DNA of 64,000 nt from Kitasatospora aureofaciens (lineage in GTDB: Bacteria > Actinomycetota > Actinomycetes > Streptomycetales > Streptomycetaceae), in contig NZ_JPRF03000015.1 in assembly GCF_001188955.3 (NCBI RefSeq), positions 62,001-126,000 on the forward strand. The letters are read 5' to 3'. Positions 42,462 through 50,342 of the stretch are shown here, piece by piece. Positions within the stretch are counted from its first letter, which is position 1; each line of letters begins with the position of its first letter. Under the pieces are notes generated by a model. It was not told where the DNA came from. It saw nothing but the letters and a program-made list of their open reading frames with translations, and made no database searches. The position numbers and the translations under genes were made by a program.

Positions 42462-43637
42462 CTACCCCTTCGCGACCAACTCCCGCTCCAGCGGCGTCCG
42501 GAAGCGCGGCGTCACCCGCACCTCCCCCAACCACGCCGCCAACCGCCCCGCCTCCACCGCGACCGCCCGCTCCGCCTCCACCCCGACGTCCCGGAACAGC
42601 CGCCACACCACCTCGCCGTCCGCCCGCTGCGCCCAGCCGCCGACCACCTCGCCGCACCACCACACCGTCGGCCCGGCATTGCCCGCCCGGTCGAACAGCG
42701 CCGGCACGTCCTCCGGCCGCAGGTACCAGTCCCGCCCCCGCCAGCCCATCACCGCCGGGTCCAGCGCCGGCAACAGCGCCGCCCACGGCTCCGGGGCCGC
42801 CACCGGCCCCTCGTCCCCCGGCAGCACCAGGGCCGCCGCGCCGTCCGCCAGGGCAACGCCCCGCGCCCCCACGTCCGCCAGCGCCGTCCGGACCTCCCCC
42901 AGCGTCCAGCCCGTCCACCACTTCACGTCCTCGACCGTGCCGGGCCCGTACGCCGCCAGCCAGCGCCGCACCACCTCCGCCTTCGCCTCCCGCACCGGCA
43001 CGTCCGGCCACTGCGGCACCAGCGCCCACGGATAGCTGCTGCTCAACCAGGACCCGCGCGGACGGCACCGGCGCACGTGCCCGTCCGAGGCCAGCAACCG
43101 CATCAGCCGGCTGCCCACGCTCTGCTTCGCCTCGTACGCCTTGCCCGCCGACATCAGCATCGTCTCGCGCAACTGCGGCACGGCCTCGCCGAGTTCCTTG
43201 GTCGTCGCCTCCCCGCGCACGGCCAGCGCGGCCAGCACCTCGCGCTCCGTCTCCGCCAGCCGGGCCGCGTCCCAGCCCTCGGCGTGGTCCCGCAGGTGCT
43301 TCAGCAGCGTCGCCCGCTCCTTCGCCGCGATCGCCCGCGCCGCCCCCGCACTCACGTACGGGGCCAGCCCTTCCGTCACCGCGAAGATCGTCCGCCGCAT
43401 CGACAGCAGCTTCACCAGCGAGACGTCCCCGTACAGCGCCCGGTCCACCTCCGCCGCCGAGGGCTCCGCCAGCCGCGCACAGGCCGACAGGTACACCGTC
43501 GCCGCGTCCGTCGCGTGCAGGCCGACCACCGCGTCGGCCACGTCCTCCACCCGCGCCGCCCGCGCCGAGGGCGCCAACAGCTGCCGACGCCCCAACCGGG
43601 CCCGCCGCTCCCCAACACCGATCACCGGGACACTCAT
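42462..43637 (-). CDS. Winged-helix DNA-binding protein of the HTH_42/AlkZ-like family
   Basis: 391 residues of the HTH_42 (DUF1006) family, which includes YcaQ/AlkZ DNA glycosylases acting on alkylated or crosslinked DNA. Family marks: RLGRRQLLAP, VVGLHATDAATVYLSACAR, LVKLLSMRRTIFAV, and the C-terminal RDWYLRPEDVPALFD. In characterised glycosylases the second segment carries a catalytic Q-x-Q or Q-x-D (GLQAQ); here it reads GLHAT, so catalysis is uncertain. ATG at 43637. It lies convergent to the PBP gene. Confidence 0.83.
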   Translation of the reverse strand: MSVPVIGVGERRARLGRRQLLAPSARAARVEDVADAVVGLHATDAATVYLSACARLAEPSAAEVDRALYGDVSLVKLLSMRRTIFAVTEGLAPYVSAGAARAIAAKERATLLKHLRDHAEGWDAARLAETEREVLAALAVRGEATTKELGEAVPQLRETMLMSAGKAYEAKQSVGSRLMRLLASDGHVRRCRPRGSWLSSSYPWALVPQWPDVPVREAKAEVVRRWLAAYGPGTVEDVKWWTGWTLGEVRTALADVGARGVALADGAAALVLPGDEGPVAAPEPWAALLPALDPAVMGWRGRDWYLRPEDVPALFDRAGNAGPTVWWCGEVVGGWAQRADGEVVWRLFRDVGVEAERAVAVEAGRLAAWLGEVRVTPRFRTPLERELVAKG

Positions 43638-43667
43638 GCCCGGACCCTAGCGGTCACCACCGTCGAA

Positions 43668-43738
43668 CGGGTCCGCCGGCCACAATCCGGCCGACGGACC
43701 CGCCACACGGAACCCCCGCGGCCGCACCGCGGCCGCGG
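43668..43738 (-). terminator. Two consecutive hairpins after the GroES-like gene
   Basis: CCGCGGCCGC/GCGGCCGCGG (43716-43725 with 43729-43738, 3-nt loop) directly follows the stop. A second stem, GGGTCCGCCGGCC with GGCCGACGGACCC, lies at 43668-43705. Confidence 0.65.
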
Positions 43739-44128
43739 TCACAGGTACAGGCCGGTCGACCCCTCGGTGTCCCCGAAGCGGCTCGCCGCCACCGCGTGCA
43801 GGTCGCGCTCACGCAGCAGCACGTAGGTCGCGCCCCTGACCTCGACCTCCAGCTTGTCCTCCGGGTCGTACAGGACGCGGTCACCGGGCTCCACCGAGCG
43901 CACGCTCTGGCCGACAGCCACAGCTTCCGCCCACGTGCACCTTTTACTTAGCTCCGCGGTCGCCGGGATCAGGATGCCGCCGGTCGAGCGGCGCTCGCCC
44001 TCGCTGCCCTCGATGCGCACCAGCACGCGGTCGTGCAGCATCCGGATCGGCAGCTTCTCGCCCAGCCGGTCGTGCCGCGTGGACTCGTGCCCGGGGTCGG
44101 AATGCGTCGGGTTGTCGTTCGTACTCAC
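43739..44128 (-). CDS. GroES-like co-chaperonin-family protein
   Basis: 129 residues. The C-terminal ~95 residues form a GroES fold: LHDRVLVRIEGSEGERRSTG, GGILIPATA (mobile loop and strand), VEPGDRVLYDPEDKLEV and YVLLRERDLHAV. The first ~33 residues (TNDNPTHSDPGHESTRHDR) are a hydrophilic extension not found in GroES. No groEL is near. It is probably a GroES paralogue of unknown role rather than the housekeeping co-chaperonin. GTG at 44128, little ribosome site. Confidence 0.82.
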   Translation of the reverse strand: MSTNDNPTHSDPGHESTRHDRLGEKLPIRMLHDRVLVRIEGSEGERRSTGGILIPATAELSKRCTWAEAVAVGQSVRSVEPGDRVLYDPEDKLEVEVRGATYVLLRERDLHAVAASRFGDTEGSTGLYL

Positions 44129-44183
44129 GATCCCGAAGGTACCGCCCCGGAGCGCCGCGCGTGACGCTGGCCCGGCATGCGGA

Positions 44184-44214
44184 AGGGCCGGCCCGCCCAC
44201 GGCGGTCCGGCCCT
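44184..44214 (-). terminator. Hairpin after the DUF3618 gene
   Basis: AGGGCCGG (44184-44191) with CCGGCCCT (44207-44214), about 52 nt past the DUF3618 stop. Confidence 0.45.
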
Positions 44215-44265
44215 GCGGGACCCCTGACCGGTCCTCGCGGCCCTCGTCGGTCCTCGCGGCGTCCG

Positions 44266-44625
44266 TCAGTCCTTGCGGCGCTTGCGGGAGGAGGCGATGA
44301 GCAGCACCAGACCGACGCCGACCAGCGCCGCCGGGACGATCCGCTCCTTGCGCGGCTGCCCCTTCTCGTCCACGAACTGCGCCCTGGCCTTCTCGACCAG
44401 GCCGCTCGCGGCCACGTACGCCTTGGCGGTCTTCTCCTCGACGGCGGCCATCGCCTTTGCCTTGACCTGCGCCGAGATGGTGCTCGGGTGGATCCGCACG
44501 GCCAGCTCGTCCAGGTTCACCGCGAGCCGCTCGCGGGTGCGCTCGATGTCCGCCTCGATCTGCGCAGCCGTCCGCTCCGGCTTGTCCTGCGTGCTCGCAC
44601 CGCCCACTCGGGCCACCCCATTCAC
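44266..44625 (-). CDS. DUF3618 family protein
   Basis: 119 residues. The family core is AAQIEADIERTRERLAVNLD followed by ELAVRIHPSTISAQVKAKA. A helical region and then one C-terminal membrane helix (VPAALVGVGLVLLIA) with a basic end SSRKRRKD complete it. Probably a membrane-tethered coiled-coil protein. Three in-frame GTG codons (44625, 44616, 44607) are possible starts and none has a strong ribosome site; the first is used. Function unknown. Confidence 0.75.
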   Translation of the reverse strand: MNGVARVGGASTQDKPERTAAQIEADIERTRERLAVNLDELAVRIHPSTISAQVKAKAMAAVEEKTAKAYVAASGLVEKARAQFVDEKGQPRKERIVPAALVGVGLVLLIASSRKRRKD

Positions 44626-44763
44626 TTGCCGATGTCGTCCTGTCGTCCTGTGCGACCAACCCAGTCTGTCAGCTGCCGGGCACGGACGCGCGGCCCCACC
44701 CACCAACGGGGGTAGGTTTGCCGTGGTACGACCGCCCGTCCCAGCCTCCAGGAGAGTACGACC

Positions 44764-45237
44764 GTGACTGAGCGCCTCCAGCCCGGCGACACCGCACCCG
44801 CCTTCAGCCTGTCCGATGCCGACGGCAACCAGGTCTCCCTCGCCGACCACCTGGGCCGCAAGGTCATCGTCTACTTCTACCCGGCCGCCCTCACCCCCGG
44901 CTGCACCAAGCAGGCCTGCGACTTCACCGACAACCTGGAGGTGTTCGCGGGCGCCGGCTACGACGTCATCGGCATCTCCCCCGACCAGCCGGAGAAGCTC
45001 GGCAAGTTCCGCGAGAAGGAGGACCTCAAGGTCACCCTGCTCTCCGACCCGGACCACCAGGTGCTGGAGGCGTACGCCGCCTACGGCGAGAAGCAGAACT
45101 ACGGCCGCACCTACCAGGGCGTGATCCGCTCCACGATCGTCGTCGACGAGCAGGGCAAGGTCGAGCGCGCGCTGTACAACGTCAAGGCCACCGGGCACGT
45201 CGCCAAGCTGCTGCGCGACCTCAAGGTCGAGGCCTGA
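44764..45237 (+). CDS. bcp: Thiol peroxidase, Bcp/PrxQ peroxiredoxin
   Basis: Thioredoxin-dependent peroxiredoxin that reduces hydrogen and organic peroxides in the cytosol. The peroxidatic Cys47 is in ALTPGCTKQAC and the resolving Cys52 five residues on, the pattern of the atypical 2-Cys PrxQ class. YPAA stands where YPKD is common. 157 residues, standard. GTG at 44764 with AGGAGAGTACGACC. It diverges from the DUF3618/GroES-like genes and is followed by a strong hairpin. Confidence 0.95.
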   Translation: MTERLQPGDTAPAFSLSDADGNQVSLADHLGRKVIVYFYPAALTPGCTKQACDFTDNLEVFAGAGYDVIGISPDQPEKLGKFREKEDLKVTLLSDPDHQVLEAYAAYGEKQNYGRTYQGVIRSTIVVDEQGKVERALYNVKATGHVAKLLRDLKVEA

Positions 45238-45273
45238 TCCCTCCTCCGCACCGAACACCGAACACCGAACGCA

Positions 45274-45314
45274 GCGGTGGCGGCCCACCCCCCGACCGGG
45301 TGTGCCGCCACCGC
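45274..45314. terminator. Bidirectional hairpin between bcp and the chitinase pseudogene
   Basis: GCGGTGGCGGC (45274-45284) and GCCGCCACCGC (45304-45314), perfect 11-bp stem between convergent genes. Just before it ACCGAAC is repeated three times. Confidence 0.75.
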
Positions 45315-45348
45315 CGTTCCTCACCTCCGGTGACCGCCGCCGTCAGGC

Positions 45349-46660
45349 TCAGCAGGCACCGAGGTCGCTCCAGACGCCCCAGGCGCCACCGGCGGCCGGG
45401 TCGTCGCCCTTGGTCCACCACTTGTTCTGGTAGTAGTGGCCCTTCCAGGACACCTTGGTCGGCGTCGCGTAGGTGGTGCCCGCGTCCCAGCCGGGGGCGG
45501 CCGTGCAGGTGCCCGGGGCCGGGGTCGGGGTCGGGGCGGGCGTCCCCGTGGGAGTACCGGTCGGGGTCGGCGTCGGGGTCCCGGTCGGGGTGCCCGTCGG
45601 AGTCGGAGTGGGCGTCTGGGTGGGCGTCGGGATGGGCGTCGGCGTACCGCTGTCCAGCGCGCCCCGGGTCAGGTCACCCTTGATCCCGTACAGCGTCCCG
45701 GCCACGTTGACCGTCCAGTTCGACGGCGTGGACACCGGCAGGTAGTAGACGAAGTCCATGTCGACCGAGGCCCCCGGCGCCAGCGACTGCCAGCCCGGCA
45801 GCTTGACCGACACCCGGTTGTAGGTGCCCTTCAGCCCGCCCGCGTTGCCCGGGCCCGGGTTGTCCTGCCGGATCACCTGCAGCCCGAAGCCGGCACGGTC
45901 CTTGGCGTTGCCCGGGGCCGAGTTGCTGTAGTCGAACTGGAACTCGGTGCCGCCCGGCAGGGTCAGCGTCGAGTTGTTGACGATGTGCAGCTTCGGGTTG
46001 ATCGGGTAGTTCGAGTCGCCCAGCGCGAAGTTGGTGAACGACACGTCGATCGGCAGGGTCTGCTGCGGCAGCGGGACCGTCGAGCGGGCCGCGCCGTACG
46101 GGCTCGCCGCCTTGAACTTGTCGTACATCAGCGAGGTCAGCGTCGAGCCCGGGACGTACTCGCCCTTGCCGCCGTTGGCCGTGGTGTCCCACCTGTAGTC
46201 GCCCGCGAGTTCCCAGATCATCGCGCCGCCGGCGCCCTGGTCGACGATGTAGTCCGCCTTGGCGCCCACCGACTGCTCGTCCTCGGTGGACAGGAACACC
46301 TTCTTGGTGTCGTTCCACAGCCACGGCGCCACCAGCGAGTTGCTGTAGTTGCGGGTGTAGCTGCCCCGCAGCGCCGTGTCGGTCACGCCGTACCCGGCCA
46401 GGTAGTCGGGCAGGATGCCCTTCTCCAGGTTCTTGGCGTGCCACATCGGGTTCGACCCGGCCGGGGACTCCTTGCCGGCGTCGTCCTTGTCGTTCCAGAT
46501 GTTGTCGGTACAGCCCGTCCGGCCGGCACGCCGCGTTGTCGACCGCCGCCGACGCCTGCGAGGGCGCCGCACCCAGCGTCGCCATCACCAGCCCGGCCAA
46601 CGAGGCCACCGCCAACGAGGCCGCACCGGCCCGGGCGGCGGAGCTCTTTCGGATCAACAC
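45349..46660 (-). pseudogene. GH18 chitinase with large internal deletion and frameshift
   Basis: The start (GTG 46660, GGAGG upstream) encodes a signal peptide ending APSQASA and the mature start AAVDNAACRPDGLY, typical of a Streptomyces GH18 chitinase. At about 46510 it jumps, in another frame, to TDNIWNDKDDAGKESPAGSN, normally near the end of the catalytic domain. The DxxDxDxE catalytic stretch is absent. The rest is intact: FLSTEDEQSVGAKADYIV, a beta-sandwich module, a Pro/Thr linker and a C-terminal CBM5/12 chitin-binding domain (VSWKGHYYQNKWWTKGDDP). The gene cannot make an active enzyme as read. Confidence 0.82.
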
Positions 46661-46738
46661 TCGGTCCTCCAGGAGAGAGTGTCGGCGCATGCCCGTGGGG
46701 GAGCACGCACGTGGGGGTTCCAATTGGCGCCGAAGCTA

Positions 46739-46777
46739 TGTGGTCTGGACCACTTAGGTCGATAGGTCTGTACCAAT
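46739..46777. promoter_or_regulatory. DasR-type (dre-like) direct repeats of the chitinase promoter
   Basis: TGTGGTCTGGACCACT (46739-46754) matches the DasR responsive element; ATAGGTCTGTACCAAT (46762-46777) is a second, weaker copy 23 bp away. They lie 80-117 bp upstream of the chitinase start. Chitinase promoters in Streptomyces characteristically carry such paired repeats. Confidence 0.78.
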
Positions 46778-46854
46778 TGGAGCCGCAACCCTTCCGCCCG
46801 CCGATCGTTGCCACACCGGAGAAGGGGGCTCACGAGCCCACAAGGGGAACAACC

Positions 46855-47538
46855 TTGCCGGTCAAGTACACCCGCGAACTGCTCGCCGAAGCCGCAGCGG
46901 CCGCAACCACGCTGGACGAGATGCTGATCGCACTCGACCGCGAACCGAACCTCGACAGGCGGAAGTACCTTCGCCGCAAACTCACCGACCACGGAATCGA
47001 CACCTCGCACTTCCGCCCGATCGGAACCGTCTACACCCGGGAAGTCCTCCAGGAGGCCGTCTCGGCGTCGCACGGCGTGGCCGGGGTCGTGCGATACCTC
47101 CGCCAGCGCCAGGCCGGCGGAACCCAGGCCCACATCGGACGGCGGATCAAAGCGTTCGACATCGACACCTCCCACTTCACAGGGCAGGCCCACAATCGGG
47201 GCAAGCACTCCCGTGCCCGGATCCCAGCCGCCGACCTCCTCACCCGGCGCACCCAGGGGGCCAAGCGGATCCCGGGCACACGAATCCGCACGGCGCTGAC
47301 CGAGCTCGGCCGACCGGAGCAGTGCGAGGGCTGCGGTACGGGCCCCACGTGGCGCGGACGGCCGATGACCCTGGAGGTCGACCACGTCAACGGCGACTGG
47401 TCGGACAACCGGCCCGACAACCTCCGGCTGCTCTGCCCCAACTGCCATGCCGTCACCGACACCTACTGCGGGCGGAACAAGAACGGGCGCAAGGCGCCGA
47501 ATGAAATCGCGGTGTTCCCACCGGAAGCGAGGCCCTAG
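46855..47538 (+). CDS. HNH endonuclease
   Basis: 227-residue protein with a C-terminal HNH nuclease domain: zinc-type pairs CEGCG and CPNC and the catalytic core LEVDHVNGDWSDNRPDNLRL. The N-terminal ~150 residues contain two similar segments (RKLTDHGIDTSHF and RIKAFDIDTSHF), suggesting duplicated DNA-binding units. TTG start at 46855 with AAGGGGAACAACC. The frame is open far upstream without meaning. It ends 12 nt before tRNA-Leu; it could be a genomic defence, homing-like or repair nuclease, not decidable here. Confidence 0.85.
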   Translation: MPVKYTRELLAEAAAAATTLDEMLIALDREPNLDRRKYLRRKLTDHGIDTSHFRPIGTVYTREVLQEAVSASHGVAGVVRYLRQRQAGGTQAHIGRRIKAFDIDTSHFTGQAHNRGKHSRARIPAADLLTRRTQGAKRIPGTRIRTALTELGRPEQCEGCGTGPTWRGRPMTLEVDHVNGDWSDNRPDNLRLLCPNCHAVTDTYCGRNKNGRKAPNEIAVFPPEARP

Positions 47539-47550
47539 ACTAGAGGCCAG

Positions 47551-47637
47551 GCGGCCTTGGCGGAGCTGGCAGTCGCGCCGGACTTAGGATCCGGTGGGGG
47601 AAACCCCGTGAGGGTTCGAGTCCCTCAGGCCGCACCA
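47551..47637 (+). tRNA. tRNA-Leu (anticodon UAG), CCA encoded
   Basis: 87 nt. Acceptor stem GCGGCCT pairs with AGGCCGC, followed by A and CCA. The anticodon arm is CCGGA-CTTAGGA-TCCGG with anticodon TAG, reading CUA/CUG leucine codons. The long variable arm GGGGGAAACCCC and the T-arm GAGGGTTCGAGTCCCTC fit a class II tRNA. Confidence 0.97.
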
Positions 47638-47654
47638 GCATTACACCTAAAAGT

Positions 47655-47694
47655 CGAAGGCCCGCCCCGAGAATGATCTCGGGGCGGGCCTTCG
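47655..47694. terminator. Strong bidirectional terminator
   Basis: Perfect 18-bp stem, 47655-47672 with 47677-47694, loop ATGA, followed by TCGTTTCG. It lies between tRNA-Leu (+) and the rdgB gene (-) and can end both. Confidence 0.88.
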
Positions 47695-47711
47695 TCGTTT
47701 CGGACTTCCCG

Positions 47712-48317
47712 TCAGCCGATGAGGTCCTTGACCACCGGGGCGAGGGCGCGGAAGGCCTGGCCACGGTGGCTGATGGCGTTCTTCTCGTCGGCCGTCAGTT
47801 CGGCGCAGGTGCGGGCCTCGCCGAGGGGCTGGAGGATCGGGTCGTAGCCGAAGCCGCCGTCGCCGGCCGGGGTGGTGCGCAGGGTGCCGAGGAGGCGGCC
47901 CTCGACGACGCGTTCGGTGCCGTCCGGCAGTGCGAGGGCGGCGGCGCAGAAGAAGTGGGCGCCGCGGTGGGGTTCGGCGATGTCGGAGAGCTGGGCGAGC
48001 AGCAGGTCGAGGTTGGCGCGGTCGTCGCCGTGCTTGCCGGACCAGCGGGCGGAGAAGATGCCGGGTGCGCCGTTCAGGACGTCCACGCAGAGGCCGGAGT
48101 CGTCGGCGACGGCGGGCAGGCCGGTGGCGCGGGCGAGGGCGTGGGCCTTGAGCAGGGCGTTCTCGGCGAAGGTGACGCCGGTTTCGGGGACGTCCGGGAT
48201 CTCGGGGTAGGCGTCGGCGCCGACGAGTTCGACGTCGAGCCCGGCGTCGCCGAGGATGGCGCGCAGTTCGGCGACCTTGTGCTGGTTGCGGGTGGCGAGG
48301 ATCAGACGGGTGGACAT
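47712..48317 (-). CDS. rdgB: RdgB/HAM1 non-canonical purine NTP pyrophosphatase
   Basis: House-cleaning enzyme that hydrolyses ITP, dITP and XTP so that they are not built into nucleic acids. Signatures: LILATRNQHKVAELRAIL, FAENALLKAHA, VADDSGLCVDVLNGAPGIFS, GGFGYDPIL and KNAISHRGQA. 201 residues, complete. ATG at 48317 with GGTGGG upstream; a GTG 9 nt earlier is also possible. rph lies upstream on the same strand with one small gene between, a common bacterial rph-rdgB neighbourhood. Confidence 0.95.
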   Translation of the reverse strand: MSTRLILATRNQHKVAELRAILGDAGLDVELVGADAYPEIPDVPETGVTFAENALLKAHALARATGLPAVADDSGLCVDVLNGAPGIFSARWSGKHGDDRANLDLLLAQLSDIAEPHRGAHFFCAAALALPDGTERVVEGRLLGTLRTTPAGDGGFGYDPILQPLGEARTCAELTADEKNAISHRGQAFRALAPVVKDLIG

Positions 48318-48348
48318 ATCGCCCACCCTACCGAGAGGACGGAACCGA

Positions 48349-48738
48349 TCAGCCGGTGCAGACCGAGGTGAGGTTGCCCGCGGCGTCGCCGAGCGGCTTG
48401 AGGTCGGGGGCCTGCTTCTTGTCGACGGCCTGCTGGACCTTGTCGGCCTGCTTCTGCAGGTCGCTCACGGCCTTGGCGACGTCGGTGTTCTTGGAGTTCC
48501 TGCCGATCTGGTCGAGGTCGCCCCTGAGCTTCTGGAGCGCCTTCCCCCCGGCGGCCGAGTCGTTGCTGGAGTTGTCGTAGGCCTTGGCGAGGTCGGCGAT
48601 GTCGCCGGTGACCTTGACGGCGGTGTTGCCGCAGTCGATGGCCTTCTGGGCGGCGGAGCAGCTGACCATGCTGAGCGGGAGGATCGCGATCAGTCCGGCC
48701 ACGGCGAGGGCGGCGGGGCGGGCGATGCTCGACGGCAT
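48349..48738 (-). CDS. Small lipoprotein of unknown function
   Basis: 129 residues. Signal segment LAVAGLIAILPLSMVSC has a lipobox (SMVSC). The mature ~100 residues are helical, with heptad-like spacing (ALQKLRGDLDQIGRN, AVSDLQKQADKVQQAVDKKQ), Cys at IDC and the C-terminal SVC, possibly a disulfide. Looks like a coiled-coil extracytoplasmic lipoprotein. ATG at 48738 with GGAGGACCGG. It sits between rph and rdgB, probably by chance of operon structure. Confidence 0.75.
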   Translation of the reverse strand: MPSSIARPAALAVAGLIAILPLSMVSCSAAQKAIDCGNTAVKVTGDIADLAKAYDNSSNDSAAGGKALQKLRGDLDQIGRNSKNTDVAKAVSDLQKQADKVQQAVDKKQAPDLKPLGDAAGNLTSVCTG

Positions 48739-48795
48739 CCGGTCCTCCTGGTGGGCGGGGGTTCCGTGGGGAGGGACGCGCGCCACCGGGTGCGC

Positions 48796-48825
48796 GGTTC
48801 CCGCAGCGAGGGCGCTGCGGGAACC
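48796..48825 (-). terminator. Terminator after rph
   Basis: GGTTCCCGCAGC (48796-48807) and GCTGCGGGAACC (48814-48825), perfect 12-bp stem, 6-nt loop. Confidence 0.75.
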
Positions 48826-48882
48826 GTACGGGCTACGGGCCGGGCGTGTACAGCGGGCCGCACACGTGTCCGGGGAGGGGGT

Positions 48883-49608
<726 letters not shown>

Positions 49609-49653
49609 AGCCACTGAGCGTAGCCGCTCGGATCCGGGTGCCCGGACACGCCT

Positions 49654-49688
49654 CGGCCCGCCGTCCCCCTGAGCGGGTCGGCGGGCCG
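49654..49688 (-). terminator. Hairpin after nagF
   Basis: CGGCCCGCCG (49654-49663) with CGGCGGGCCG (49679-49688), 10-bp stem between nagF and rph. Confidence 0.7.
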
Positions 49689-49708
49689 TGGAGCCCGGGT
49701 GGCTCAGC

Positions 49709-49942
49709 TCACATCATGTCCTCGATGTCGGCGGCGATCGGGTCGGCGTCGGTGCCGATGACGACCTGGATCGCGGTGCCCATCTTGACGACGCCGTGGG
49801 CGCCGGCGGCCTTGAGGGCGGCCTCGTCGACCAGGGCGGCGTCCTTGACCTCGGTGCGCAGGCGGGTGATGCAGCCCTCGACCTCTTCGATGTTGTCGAT
49901 GCCGCCCAGACCGGCGACGATCTTCTCAGCCTTGCTGGCCAT
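49709..49942 (-). CDS. nagF: PTS EIIB component, N-acetylglucosamine (NagF)
   Basis: 77-residue phosphocarrier of the glucose-family PTS. Cys24 in VEGCITRLR is the phosphorylated residue; it receives phosphate from EIIA and passes it to the sugar during transport by the EIIC partners next door. [13 protein letters not shown] and [14 protein letters not shown] are typical. ATG at 49942 (GGGAGAG upstream). Order nagF-nagE1-nagE2 matches S. coelicolor SCO2905-2907. Divergent from nagE1 across 400 bp that hold a dre site. Confidence 0.92.
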   Translation of the reverse strand: MASKAEKIVAGLGGIDNIEEVEGCITRLRTEVKDAALVDEAALKAAGAHGVVKMGTAIQVVIGTDADPIAADIEDMM

Positions 49943-50342
49943 CTGATTCTCTCCCTCTGTCTCGGCCCGTCGGCGGCTCTGCCGGGTGCCGTCCTGCGCT
50001 GTGCTGGGGTCCTCGACCGTCGGGTGGTGAGGTCCGTGCCGGTGGCTGACGCGGGTTCAGCTGCGGTCGCGCTGCCGGGCAGCGCGACCAGCATGACCCG
50101 AGCCGGTCCGGTCTGCCACGTTAGTCCACTTTTGGCCCATTCCGCCGCGCAGGCTCCGGACCGCCGCCCGAGGATGACGATCAGCGGGGCTCGCGTTCCG
50201 GTGTCCGGCCTGCGTCCCAAAGTGGTCTACACCAATATATGTGTACTCCGACGAACGCAGGAACGACCCCGGGTGTTCCCGAGCCCCGCCCGAGGGTCCC
50301 GCACCGGGTCTCCCGACGGCAACCTCGCTCGGAGGGCGGATG
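49943..50342. other. nagF-nagE1 divergent intergenic region
   Basis: 400 bp without a gene. Holds promoters for both directions and one dre site at 50221-50236, followed by the AT-rich AATATATGTGTACT, a likely -10 region for nagE1. Confidence 0.6.
50221..50236. promoter_or_regulatory. DasR responsive element (dre) of nagE1
   Basis: AGTGGTCTACACCAAT, matching the dre consensus (ACTGGTCTAGACCACT) closely. Lies ~105 bp upstream of the nagE1 start. Confidence 0.8.

Noticed and set aside
45349-46572. Stand-alone secreted chitin-binding protein starting after the deletion
   Set aside because: The ATG-started frame begins with Arg-rich out-of-frame signal sequence and has no ribosome site; a broken chitinase fits better.
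47551-47637. Integration (att) site in tRNA-Leu
   Set aside because: No integrase and no repeated tRNA 3' end were seen nearby.
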